Positions 1-6,322 of a stretch of 6,322 bases of DNA are shown in pieces (position 1 is the stretch's first letter; the number at the start of each line of letters is the position of its first letter). Origin of the DNA: Bacillota bacterium (GTDB lineage Bacteria; Bacillota; DTU030); NCBI GenBank assembly GCA_012842325.1, contig DUTA01000134.1, positions 1-6,322 on the forward strand, read 5' to 3'. The notes beneath the pieces are model-generated. The model had not been told where the DNA came from. It ran no database searches and worked only from the letters and a program-made list of their open reading frames with translations. The translations under genes and the position numbers were made by a program.

Positions 1-85
1 CTAGCTTAGGGTACTCTACGAAACCCTGGGTGATAGCTCTACGGAACCTCAGCGGCTTCAGCACAGCTTTATGAACACCAATTGT

Positions 86-101
86 GGCGAGGTCTCTCGC
101 C
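86..101. repeat. Short perfect hairpin GGCGAG-GTCT-CTCGCC
   Basis: A perfect 6-bp inverted repeat, GGCGAG (86-91) and CTCGCC (96-101), encloses a four-base loop. It is GC-rich, but the following bases (TACTAAAG) are not a T run, so it does not read as a normal intrinsic terminator. It could be the degraded end of an upstream transcript, an RNA-stability hairpin or a protein site. It lies about 37 bases before the -35 box of the rpmG promoter. Confidence 0.45.
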
Positions 102-110
102 TACTAAAGC

Positions 111-127
111 TTGACGCGTACGCTCAA
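111..127. promoter_or_regulatory. Near-palindrome upstream of the rpmG promoter
   Basis: TTGACGCGTACGCTCAA has a perfect 8-bp core palindrome GCGTACGC (116-123) flanked by TTGA and TCAA, with one extra C at 115. It ends 10 bases before the TTGACA box, about 55 bases upstream of the expected transcription start. That position suits a transcription-factor operator, but no regulator family was recognised and the assignment is inference. Confidence 0.3.
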
Positions 128-137
128 CTAAGATTTA

Positions 138-166
138 TTGACAACGCAGGGGAAGTATGATAAATT
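138..166 (+). promoter_or_regulatory. Candidate promoter for rpmG
   Basis: A perfect sigma-A -35 box TTGACA (138-143) is followed after 17 bases by TAAATT (161-166), four of six matches to TATAAT. A TG at 158-159 makes it an extended -10 (TGn). Transcription would start near 173, giving a leader of about 70 bases. That leader contains a 7-bp inverted repeat CTTCAGA (184-190)/TCTGAAG (207-213). The alternative -10 TATGAT (156-161) looks better alone but is only 12 bases from the -35 box. Confidence 0.65.
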
Positions 167-241
167 GTATTAGGTAATTCTGTCTTCAGATGCTTCCGTA
201 GCTTGCTCTGAAGCAGCTTCTGGGGTAGGGAGGTGGAAGGA

Positions 242-391
242 ATGCGGGTTGGGATAACGTTGGCCTGCACAGAGTGTAAGCGGAGGAATTATGCTACCAC
301 CAAGAATAAAAGGACTACACCAAACCGGATCGAATTTAAGAAATACTGTCCATTTTGCCGGCAACACACCTTGCACCGGGAGACAAGATAG
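242..391 (+). CDS. rpmG: 50S ribosomal protein L33, zinc-binding type
   Basis: The product is 49 residues, the normal length for bacterial L33, a small protein of the large ribosomal subunit located near the E site. Two cysteine pairs, C9-x-x-C12 and C36-P-F-C39, form the zinc-ribbon of the C+ form of L33; many bacteria also carry a C- paralogue that lacks them and is used under zinc limitation. The family pattern around ACTECKRRNY, TTKN and KKYCPFCR is clear. The ATG is preceded by GGAGG (229-233) at 8-base spacing. It lies immediately upstream of secE and nusG, the usual Firmicutes order. The gene is too short for many ORF callers but identification is secure. Confidence 0.96.
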   Translation: MRVGITLACTECKRRNYATTKNKRTTPNRIEFKKYCPFCRQHTLHRETR

Positions 392-453
392 GTGGCGACA
401 TCGGGTTTAAGATGAACAATGCTGCCTGCCCCGTGGTCTTGTGGTTTCTACCT

Positions 454-472
454 GCCCGTTGAGGGCTTTTTT
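454..472 (+). terminator. Weak intrinsic terminator after rpmG
   Basis: A short GC stem, GCCC (454-457) and GGGC (463-466) with a five-base loop GTTGA, is followed directly by six T residues (467-472). Four base pairs is short for an efficient terminator, so partial read-through into secE is likely. Many relatives carry a tRNA-Trp gene between rpmG and secE; no tRNA fold is seen in 392-560 here. Confidence 0.55.
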
Positions 473-483
473 GCTTAATTTAT

Positions 484-513
484 TTGGAAAGAGAACCGGT
501 TCCAGTGTATAAT
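484..513 (+). promoter_or_regulatory. secE: Candidate promoter for secE-nusG, with palindromic spacer
   Basis: A consensus -10 box TATAAT lies at 508-513 and TTGGAA (484-489, four of six matches to TTGACA) precedes it with an 18-base spacer. Transcription would begin near 520, about 40 bases before secE. The spacer holds a perfect 10-bp palindrome, GAACCGGTTC (493-502), placed where a repressor would block polymerase. The same nine bases TTTGGAAAG surrounding the -35 box recur in a candidate rpoB promoter at 3969-3977. Confidence 0.65.
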
Positions 514-560
514 GGCTTAAGGGATAAGACATATAAACATGTAAGGGTGTGAGGTTGGTA

Positions 561-785
561 ATGGCAGTTACCAAAAGATTTGGCAAATTGGGCGAGTTTG
601 GCAGCCGGATCGTAAAGTACCTGCGGGAAGTGAGAAAAGAGCTGGGGAAAGTCCTGTGGCCAAGCCGGGCCGAGGTTTGGTCCTACACCGGCGTGGTGCT
701 GGTGACAGTGGTGATGGTGGCAGGAATGATCTGGATTGTCGATTCGGTGGTAACCCAGGTGCTAAAGCTCATTCTGGTCCGGTAA
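561..785 (+). CDS. secE: Preprotein translocase subunit SecE
   Basis: SecE is the small essential membrane subunit that clamps the SecY channel in the SecYEG translocon. The product is 74 residues, the single-span form usual in Firmicutes. Residues 20-37 (YLREVRKELGKVLWPSRA) carry the conserved amphipathic SecE signature, in which the K-x-x-WPSR part contacts SecY. One hydrophobic transmembrane helix follows at about 42-70. The ATG at 561 is chosen because GTGAGG (549-554) sits 6 bases upstream as its ribosome-binding site; an in-frame GTG at 549 would add four residues but would use up that site. It precedes nusG by 46 bases, the near-universal bacterial pairing. Confidence 0.95.
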   Translation: MAVTKRFGKLGEFGSRIVKYLREVRKELGKVLWPSRAEVWSYTGVVLVTVVMVAGMIWIVDSVVTQVLKLILVR

Positions 786-798
786 GTTCTCGTTCTCA

Positions 799-831
799 GG
801 GGGGTGAGGGGACGTATAGACCCCGGCGCGG
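799..831 (+). promoter_or_regulatory. nusG: Distant Shine-Dalgarno with bridging hairpin before nusG
   Basis: The only good Shine-Dalgarno match before nusG, GGGGGTGA (800-807), ends 24 bases ahead of the ATG, too far for normal initiation. Between them GGGG (808-811) can pair with CCCC (821-824) around a nine-base loop. Folding this stem leaves only the seven bases 825-831 between the Shine-Dalgarno and the ATG. An in-frame TAG at 817-819 excludes any earlier start. The pairing is seen; the bridging role is inference. Confidence 0.45.
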
Positions 832-1356
832 ATGAAAAAAAATTGGTATGTGGTTCATACCTATTCGGGGTATGAAAACAAGGTCAAGGCGAACCTGGAG
901 AAAAGGGTTGAATCCATGGGTATGCAGGACAAGATCTTTCGGGTCCTGGTTCCCATGGAAGAAGAGTTTGAGATCAAAGACGGTAAGAAGAAAATAGTCA
1001 AGAAAAAAGTCTTCCCCGGCTATATTTTGGTGGAAATGATTATGGGGGATGACTCCTGGTATGTTGTCCGCAACACTCCCGGTGTTACTGGTTTTGTCGG
1101 TCCCGGCTCCAAACCAATTCCCCTGGAACCGGAAGAGATCAGTAACATAATGAAGAGAATGGGTATGGATCAGCCCAAGCCTAAAGTTACCTTTGAAGTT
1201 GGACAGAGCGTTCGCATTATTTCCGGCCCCTTTGACAATTTCGTAGGTGTCGTGGAAGAAATTATGCCGGACAAGGGTAAGGCCAGGGTCCTGGTTTCCA
1301 TGTTCGGGCGGGAAACGCCCCTGGAGCTGAGTTTTGACCAGTTGGAGGAAATCTAA
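832..1356 (+). CDS. nusG: Transcription termination/antitermination factor NusG
   Basis: NusG binds RNA polymerase across the clamp, modulates pausing and processivity, and links polymerase to Rho or to the ribosome. The product is 174 residues, typical length. The N-terminal NGN domain covers about 3-108 and starts with the hallmark NWYVVHTYSGYENKVK; VFPGYILVEM (60-69) and NTPGVTGFVG (81-90) are further conserved NGN blocks. The C-terminal KOW domain covers about 120-174, with VGQSVRIISGPFDNFVGVV (123-141) as the KOW core. The start is fixed by the family N-terminus and by an in-frame stop at 817. The ribosome-binding site is unusually far away. It is followed after 60 bases by rplK. Confidence 0.98.
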   Translation: MKKNWYVVHTYSGYENKVKANLEKRVESMGMQDKIFRVLVPMEEEFEIKDGKKKIVKKKVFPGYILVEMIMGDDSWYVVRNTPGVTGFVGPGSKPIPLEPEEISNIMKRMGMDQPKPKVTFEVGQSVRIISGPFDNFVGVVEEIMPDKGKARVLVSMFGRETPLELSFDQLEEI

Positions 1357-1363
1357 GGTTGCT

Positions 1364-1393
1364 TGTGGGAGGGCTTTCGCCCGCCGCACCACA
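1364..1393 (+). promoter_or_regulatory. rplK: Candidate ribosomal protein L1 binding site (site A), rplK leader
   Basis: The RNA can fold as a lower helix TGTGG (1364-1368)/CCACA (1389-1393), an asymmetric internal loop (GA on the left, GCCGCA on the right) and an upper helix GGGC (1371-1374)/GCCC (1379-1382) closed by TTTC. The left strand GTGGGAGG and the right strand CCAC match the L1-stalk part of 23S rRNA, where, from memory, GGTGGGAGG faces ATACCACC. L1 is known in E. coli to repress its own operon by binding such a mimic near the L11 start. The rplK Shine-Dalgarno begins 7 bases downstream, so bound L1 could hinder initiation. A second copy lies before rplA. Confidence 0.7.
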
Positions 1394-1416
1394 TTTTCAG
1401 GGAGGTGTAAGTAGGG

Positions 1417-1845
1417 GTGGCTAAGAAGGTAATTGCCATCGTTAAATTACAGGTTCCTGCCGGTAAGGCGACACCGGCTCCCCCCGTTGGCCCTGCCTTG
1501 GGTCAGCATGGGGTAAACATTATGGCCTTTTGCAAGGAATTCAACGAAAGAACGGCGAACCAGGCGGGGATGATTATCCCGGTGGAAATCAGCGTTTACG
1601 AAGATCGGTCCTTTACTTTTATCACCAAGACACCGCCGGCGGCAGTGCTGCTCAAGAAGGCGGCCGGGATTGAAAAGGCTTCCGGTGAGCCCAATAAGGT
1701 GAAGGTGGCCAAGGTGCCCCGGTCCAAGGTGCGGGAAATTGCCGAATTGAAAATGCCAGACCTCAATGCCGCCGATATTGAAGCGGCCATGCGCATCATT
1801 GCCGGTACGGCCCGGAGTATGGGAATTGAGATTGTTGAAGGATAA
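1417..1845 (+). CDS. rplK: 50S ribosomal protein L11
   Basis: L11 forms the base of the ribosomal factor-binding stalk with the 1070 region of 23S rRNA, acts in translocation, is part of the thiostrepton-binding site and is needed for RelA activation. The product is 142 residues, the standard length. The N-terminal domain (1-70) has the proline-rich PAPPVGPALGQHGVNI segment (20-35) where thiostrepton-resistance changes occur in other species. The linker TKTPPAAV follows (70-77). The C-terminal rRNA-binding domain runs from about 77 and ends in GTARSMGIEI (130-139). The start is GTG, with GGAGGTG (1401-1407) 9 bases upstream; the family MAKKV N-terminus confirms it. Confidence 0.98.
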   Translation: MAKKVIAIVKLQVPAGKATPAPPVGPALGQHGVNIMAFCKEFNERTANQAGMIIPVEISVYEDRSFTFITKTPPAAVLLKKAAGIEKASGEPNKVKVAKVPRSKVREIAELKMPDLNAADIEAAMRIIAGTARSMGIEIVEG

Positions 1846-1851
1846 TTTCCC

Positions 1852-1882
1852 TGGTGGGAGGATTATTCCGTCAGCACCACTA
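1852..1882 (+). promoter_or_regulatory. rplA: Candidate ribosomal protein L1 binding site (site B), rplA leader
   Basis: This repeats the architecture of site A. The lower helix is GTGG (1854-1857)/CCAC (1877-1880), extendable by a G-T pair and a T-A pair to 1852/1882. The internal loop has GA on the left and seven bases (GTCAGCA) on the right; the upper helix GGA (1860-1862)/TCC (1867-1869) is closed by TTAT. GGTGGGAGG (1853-1861) is identical over nine bases to the 23S rRNA L1-stalk strand as I recall it. The helix abuts and slightly overlaps the rplA Shine-Dalgarno TAAGGAGGT (1881-1889), so L1 bound here could directly block L1 synthesis. Confidence 0.72.
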
Positions 1883-1895
1883 AGGAGGTCATGTT

Positions 1896-2600
1896 ATGAA
1901 GAGGGGAAAGCGTTACCAGGAACTTCTCAAAAAAGTGGACCGGACAAAGCTCTATGAAGCAGCGGAAGCCCTGGAACTGGTGAAGGAAACGGCCGCGGCC
2001 AAGTTTGATGAGACCGTCGAGGTAGCCGTGCGCCTGGGCGTCGATCCGCGGCATGCGGATCAGCAGGTGCGGGGTACCGTGGTCCTGCCCCACGGCACCG
2101 GGAAGACAGTCCGGGTTCTGGTTTTTGCCAAGGGGGAAAAGGCGAAGGAAGCCGAAGAAGCAGGAGCAGATATTGTGGGTGCGGAAGAACTGGCCGAGAA
2201 AATCCAGGGCGGCTGGCTCGATTTTGATGTTGCCGTTGCTACCCCAGATATGATGGGTGTGGTGGGCAAATTGGGCCGGATCCTGGGCCCCAAAGGCCTG
2301 ATGCCCAACCCGAAGGCGGGGACTGTAACCTTCGATGTGGCCAGGGCAGTCCAGGAATTCAAGGCCGGTAAAGTCGAGTACCGGGTCGATAAAACCGCCA
2401 TTATCCACGTGCCCATCGGAAAAGCTTCCTTTGCCACGGAGAAACTGGCGGAGAACTACAATACCCTGATGGATGCCGTCATCAGGGCGAAACCGGCAGC
2501 GGCCAAGGGCCAGTATATCAGGAGTATCACCCTGTCCTCCACCATGGGACCGGGGATTAAGGTTAACCCCCTGAAACCCCTGATTGCAAAAGAGAGTTGA
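1896..2600 (+). CDS. rplA: 50S ribosomal protein L1
   Basis: L1 binds the mobile L1 stalk of 23S rRNA, helps move deacylated tRNA out of the E site, and in many bacteria represses translation of its own mRNA. The product is 234 residues, typical for the family. Domain I is formed by both ends (about 1-68 and 160-234); domain II is the inserted middle. Conserved blocks are RGTVVLPHGTGK (59-70), which contacts RNA, and LGRILGPKGLMPNPKAGTVT (126-145), the family signature. SSTMGPGIKV (214-223) lies near the C terminus. The ATG has TAAGGAGGT 6 bases upstream. Its TGA stop lies inside the -35 box of the next promoter. Confidence 0.98.
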   Translation: MKRGKRYQELLKKVDRTKLYEAAEALELVKETAAAKFDETVEVAVRLGVDPRHADQQVRGTVVLPHGTGKTVRVLVFAKGEKAKEAEEAGADIVGAEELAEKIQGGWLDFDVAVATPDMMGVVGKLGRILGPKGLMPNPKAGTVTFDVARAVQEFKAGKVEYRVDKTAIIHVPIGKASFATEKLAENYNTLMDAVIRAKPAAAKGQYIRSITLSSTMGPGIKVNPLKPLIAKES

Positions 2601-2625
2601 CCCCGGCCCGGGGGCATGTTATAAT
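2597..2625 (+). promoter_or_regulatory. rplJ: Strong promoter for rplJL
   Basis: TTGACC (2597-2602) and a perfect TATAAT (2620-2625) are 17 bases apart, and TG at 2617-2618 adds an extended -10. This is the best promoter in the window. The -35 box contains the rplA stop codon. The spacer contains an inverted repeat, CCCCGG (2601-2606)/CCGGGG (2608-2613), which could bind a regulator as DNA or form a hairpin at the end of the rplA message. Transcription should start near 2632, just before the L10 leader. Confidence 0.82.
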
Positions 2626-2650
2626 CACCATGCACAATTAAATACACTTT

Positions 2651-2767
2651 TGGGACCGTAGACAGCAGGTGCGCATGCTTAAAAGAGAATTCTGCCTGCC
2701 GAGGTACCGGTAAACAAGCTTACTGTTTATTTGGGCCTTCCTATGTCTGCGGGGGCCCTTTATTTAT
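2651..2767 (+). promoter_or_regulatory. rplJ: L10 leader (L10-L7/L12 autoregulatory mRNA element)
   Basis: The bases GACCGTAGACAGCAGGTGC (2654-2672) with CTGCCTGCCGAGGTACCGG (2692-2710) are the conserved halves of the Firmicutes L10 leader (Rfam L10_leader family, recognised by eye). Stems: ACCG (2655-2658)/CGGT (2708-2711) and GCAGG (2665-2669)/CCTGC (2695-2699), with AGAC and GAGGTA in the internal loop. A separate hairpin TAAACA (2711-2716)/TGTTTA (2724-2729) and then a terminator follow. In the known system the L10-(L7/L12) complex binds the leader when in excess and reduces expression of rplJL. The alternative antiterminated fold was not obvious to me. Confidence 0.88.
2733..2767 (+). 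terminator. rplJ: Attenuator hairpin in the rplJ leader
   Basis: GGGCCTTC (2733-2740) pairs with GGGGGCCC (2751-2758) in an 8-bp stem containing two G-T pairs, with a ten-base loop, followed by TTTATTTAT (2759-2767). It lies between the L10-binding fold and the rplJ ribosome-binding site, the position expected for a transcription attenuator. The T run is interrupted by A, so termination is probably conditional rather than complete. Confidence 0.72.
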
Positions 2768-2787
2768 CTGGCGAAGGGGGTGGAGTA

Positions 2788-3312
2788 ATGGCGCGACCGG
2801 AAAAGGAAGCAATGGTGGCGGAATTAAAGGAAAAACTGGAACAGTCCCAGACAGCAATCCTTACCGATTACCGGGGTCTCAATGTTGCCGCGATGACGGA
2901 ACTGAGGCGGCGGATGCGGGAGCAGGGGCTGGAATACAAGGTTGTCAAGAATACCCTGACCCGCTTTGCCGCCCGGGAACTTGGTCTCACTGATCTGGAA
3001 CCCTACCTGGAGGGACCGACGGCCATAGCTTTCAGCTATGAGGACCCGGTGGCACCGGCCAAGATCCTGATGGCCTTTGCCAGGGAACACAAACAGCTGG
3101 AGATCAAGGCCGGCCTCCTGCGGGGCAAGGTTATCCAACCGGAAGGGGTTAAGGGATTGGCCGACCTGCCGCCCCGGGAAGTTCTTTTGGCCCAGGTCCT
3201 GGGTGGACTGCAGGCTCCCATTGCCGGCCTGGTCAATGTGTTGAATGGTGTGCCAAGGAGCCTGGTTTACGTTTTGGATGCCATTAGAAAACAAAAGGAA
3301 GAGGCAAGTTGA
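2788..3312 (+). CDS. rplJ: 50S ribosomal protein L10
   Basis: L10 anchors the L7/L12 dimers of the factor-recruiting stalk to 23S rRNA beside L11. The product is 174 residues, a usual length. The N-terminal rRNA-binding domain covers about 1-130 with conserved LTDYRGLNV (25-33), RRMREQGLEYKVVKNTL (41-57) and LEGPTAIAF (74-82). The C-terminal helical tail (about 132-174), rich in Leu, Val and Ala, is the platform where several L7/L12 dimers dock. The ATG at 2788 is used: AAGGGGGTGGAG (2774-2785) lies just upstream and the family starts MARPEKE. An in-frame TTG at 2731 lies beside the attenuator stem and is not a real start. rplL follows after 54 bases. Confidence 0.98.
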   Translation: MARPEKEAMVAELKEKLEQSQTAILTDYRGLNVAAMTELRRRMREQGLEYKVVKNTLTRFAARELGLTDLEPYLEGPTAIAFSYEDPVAPAKILMAFAREHKQLEIKAGLLRGKVIQPEGVKGLADLPPREVLLAQVLGGLQAPIAGLVNVLNGVPRSLVYVLDAIRKQKEEAS

Positions 3313-3330
3313 TTTGCTTTCCCGGCAGAT

Positions 3331-3350
3331 GAATTATTACTGAATTATTA
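3331..3350 (+). repeat. A/T-rich tandem direct repeat before rplL
   Basis: GAATTATTA occurs twice (3331-3339 and 3342-3350), an 11-base period, directly ahead of the very strong Shine-Dalgarno TTAGGAGGT. The unstructured A/T-rich stretch contrasts with the GC-rich surroundings. It may act as a translation enhancer for rplL, whose product is needed in several copies per ribosome; that role is inference. Confidence 0.5.
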
Positions 3351-3366
3351 GTTAGGAGGTATGGAA

Positions 3367-3756
<390 letters not shown>

Positions 3757-3775
3757 TACTATATAAGAATTTGCG

Positions 3776-3803
3776 GGCACCAGACTGGTGCCTTTTTTCT
3801 TTT
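3776..3803 (+). terminator. Strong intrinsic terminator after rplL
   Basis: GGCACCA (3776-3782) pairs perfectly with TGGTGCC (3786-3792) across a three-base loop and is followed by TTTTTTCTTTT. This is the clearest terminator in the window. It lies 20 bases after the rplL stop and should end most rplJL transcripts, so rpoB must depend on read-through or on its own promoter. Confidence 0.93.
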
Positions 3804-3816
3804 CCAATGCCGGACA

Positions 3817-3862
3817 GCCGATTACTGACTACCTACTACTGATCCGCCTACCACCGACCACC
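3817..3862. repeat. Low-complexity CTAC/ACTGA tract
   Basis: Degenerate short units based on CTAC, TACTGA and CCGACCACC repeat through this stretch; TACTGA recurs exactly at 3823-3828 and 3837-3842. The top strand is strongly depleted in G runs and rich in C, A and T. No stem or reading frame is evident. It lies between the rplL terminator and the first candidate rpoB promoter and looks like an expanded simple-sequence spacer. Confidence 0.45.
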
Positions 3863-3890
3863 CTTGAGTTTGACTTGGCGCAATTTTTGC

Positions 3891-3919
3891 TTGACTCCTT
3901 TACAACCATATGTTAGCAT
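3891..3919 (+). promoter_or_regulatory. rpoB: Candidate distal promoter for rpoB
   Basis: TTGACT (3891-3896, five of six) is 17 bases from TAGCAT (3914-3919, four of six), with TG at 3911-3912 forming an extended -10. The start would be near 3926, leaving a leader of about 200 bases. A second TTGACT at 3870-3875 has no fitting -10 box. Confidence 0.55.
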
Positions 3920-3969
3920 TATAAGATGCGATAAGAGTGCGGTTTTAGTACTGTAAATAGGGGGCAAGT

Positions 3970-3998
3970 TTGGAAAGGGCTGGCTATAAAAGTATAAG
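3970..3998 (+). promoter_or_regulatory. rpoB: Candidate proximal promoter for rpoB
   Basis: TTGGAA (3970-3975) is 17 bases from TATAAG (3993-3998, five of six). The -35 context TTTGGAAAG is the same as in the secE promoter, which suggests a shared preference. Transcription from about 4005 would give a leader of about 120 bases. It overlaps TATAAA at 3985-3990, which lacks a matching -35 box. Confidence 0.45.
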
Positions 3999-4001
3999 CT
4001 C

Positions 4002-4089
4002 TACCCGGAAAGGGTATTACTGATAGTATAGGTTATTTTTGCCTTTATTGCTATAAATGGTCCGTGGGGTATCATTCCATCTTTTTTTT
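4002..4089 (+). terminator. rpoB: Structured rpoB leader ending in a hairpin and T8 run
   Basis: Three small hairpins follow one another: TACCC-GGAAA-GGGTA (4002-4016), TACT-GAT-AGTA (4018-4028) and GTGGGG-TATCA-TTCCAT (4064-4080). The last is followed, after one C, by eight T residues (4082-4089). That final stem has only two G-C pairs and several G-T pairs, so it would be a weak terminator. Its position 36 bases before the rpoB start suggests an attenuator that tunes read-through. No known leader family was recognised. Confidence 0.4.
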
Positions 4090-4125
4090 CTTAGGGATAA
4101 ATTTTGCGCGGAGGGGTGAAGTCAA

Positions 4126-6322
<2,197 letters not shown>

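Larger units (their letters stand above)
1..137. other. Upstream region without a recognisable gene
   Basis: No protein family could be recognised in any frame and there is no tRNA-like sequence. One frame stays open from 5 to 157 and contains an ATG at 71, but that ATG has no ribosome-binding site and the frame would run through the rpmG promoter. In related Firmicutes sigH often precedes rpmG, but I cannot identify a sigH end here. Visible structure: a small inverted repeat AGGGT/ACCCT at 8-12 and 23-27, a hairpin at 86-101 and a near-palindrome at 111-127, the last two listed separately. Confidence 0.5.

Noticed and set aside
71..160. 29-codon reading frame from ATG 71
   Set aside because: No ribosome-binding site, no recognisable family, and it runs through the rpmG promoter.
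392..548. tRNA-Trp gene expected between rpmG and secE
   Set aside because: No cloverleaf or T-loop sequence is present; the space holds a terminator and a promoter.
549..560. GTG at 549 as secE start
   Set aside because: It has no ribosome-binding site at usable spacing and consumes the GTGAGG that serves the ATG at 561.
796..1392. Long minus-strand frames opposite nusG, rplA, rplJ, rplL and rpoB
   Set aside because: They mirror strongly conserved + strand genes, lack family features and lack ribosome-binding sites.
2731..2787. TTG at 2731 as rplJ start
   Set aside because: It would add 19 residues translated from the attenuator hairpin; ATG 2788 has a good ribosome-binding site and the family N-terminus.
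3361..3366. First ATG (3361) as rplL start
   Set aside because: The Shine-Dalgarno touches it; the ATG at 3367 has normal spacing.

Overview
The window is the start of the ribosomal-protein/RNA-polymerase supercluster of a Gram-positive bacterium. All genes are on the + strand, in the order rpmG - secE - nusG - rplK - rplA - rplJ - rplL - rpoB, and rpoB runs off the right edge. The organism looks like a thermophilic or anaerobic Clostridia-type Firmicute of moderate GC; Moorella and its relatives are my best guess. Reasons: this gene order, a four-cysteine (zinc-binding) L33, strong GGAGG-type ribosome-binding sites, GTG and TTG starts, a Firmicutes-type L10 leader, and an RpoB that reads like those of Clostridia. 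The genus is inference; no database search was possible.

Layout. 1-241: no recognisable gene, two inverted repeats and a TTGACA promoter in front of rpmG. 242-391: rpmG (L33). 392-560: weak terminator and a fresh promoter. 561-1356: secE and nusG. 1357-2600: rplK (L11) and rplA (L1), each preceded by a small RNA fold that copies the L1-binding site of 23S rRNA. 2597-2787: strong promoter overlapping the rplA stop codon, then the L10 leader with a terminator hairpin. 2788-3756: rplJ (L10) and rplL (L7/L12). 3757-4125: strong terminator, a low-complexity tract, two candidate promoters and a hairpin with a T8 run. 4126-6322: first 732 codons of rpoB.

The genes supply the translation and transcription machinery: an L33 protein and the two ribosomal stalks (L1; L11-L10-L7/L12), the SecE subunit of the protein-export channel, the elongation factor NusG and the RNA polymerase beta subunit. 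The intergenic regions suggest that the cluster is split into separately controlled units: rpmG; secE-nusG-rplKA with L1 feedback at two sites; rplJL with L10-(L7/L12) feedback; and rpoB behind a terminator with its own leader.

No unknown gene system is present. The most interesting signal is the pair of L1-site mimics at 1364-1393 and 1852-1882. Next are the possible rpoB leader attenuator and the hairpin that may bridge a distant Shine-Dalgarno to the nusG start.
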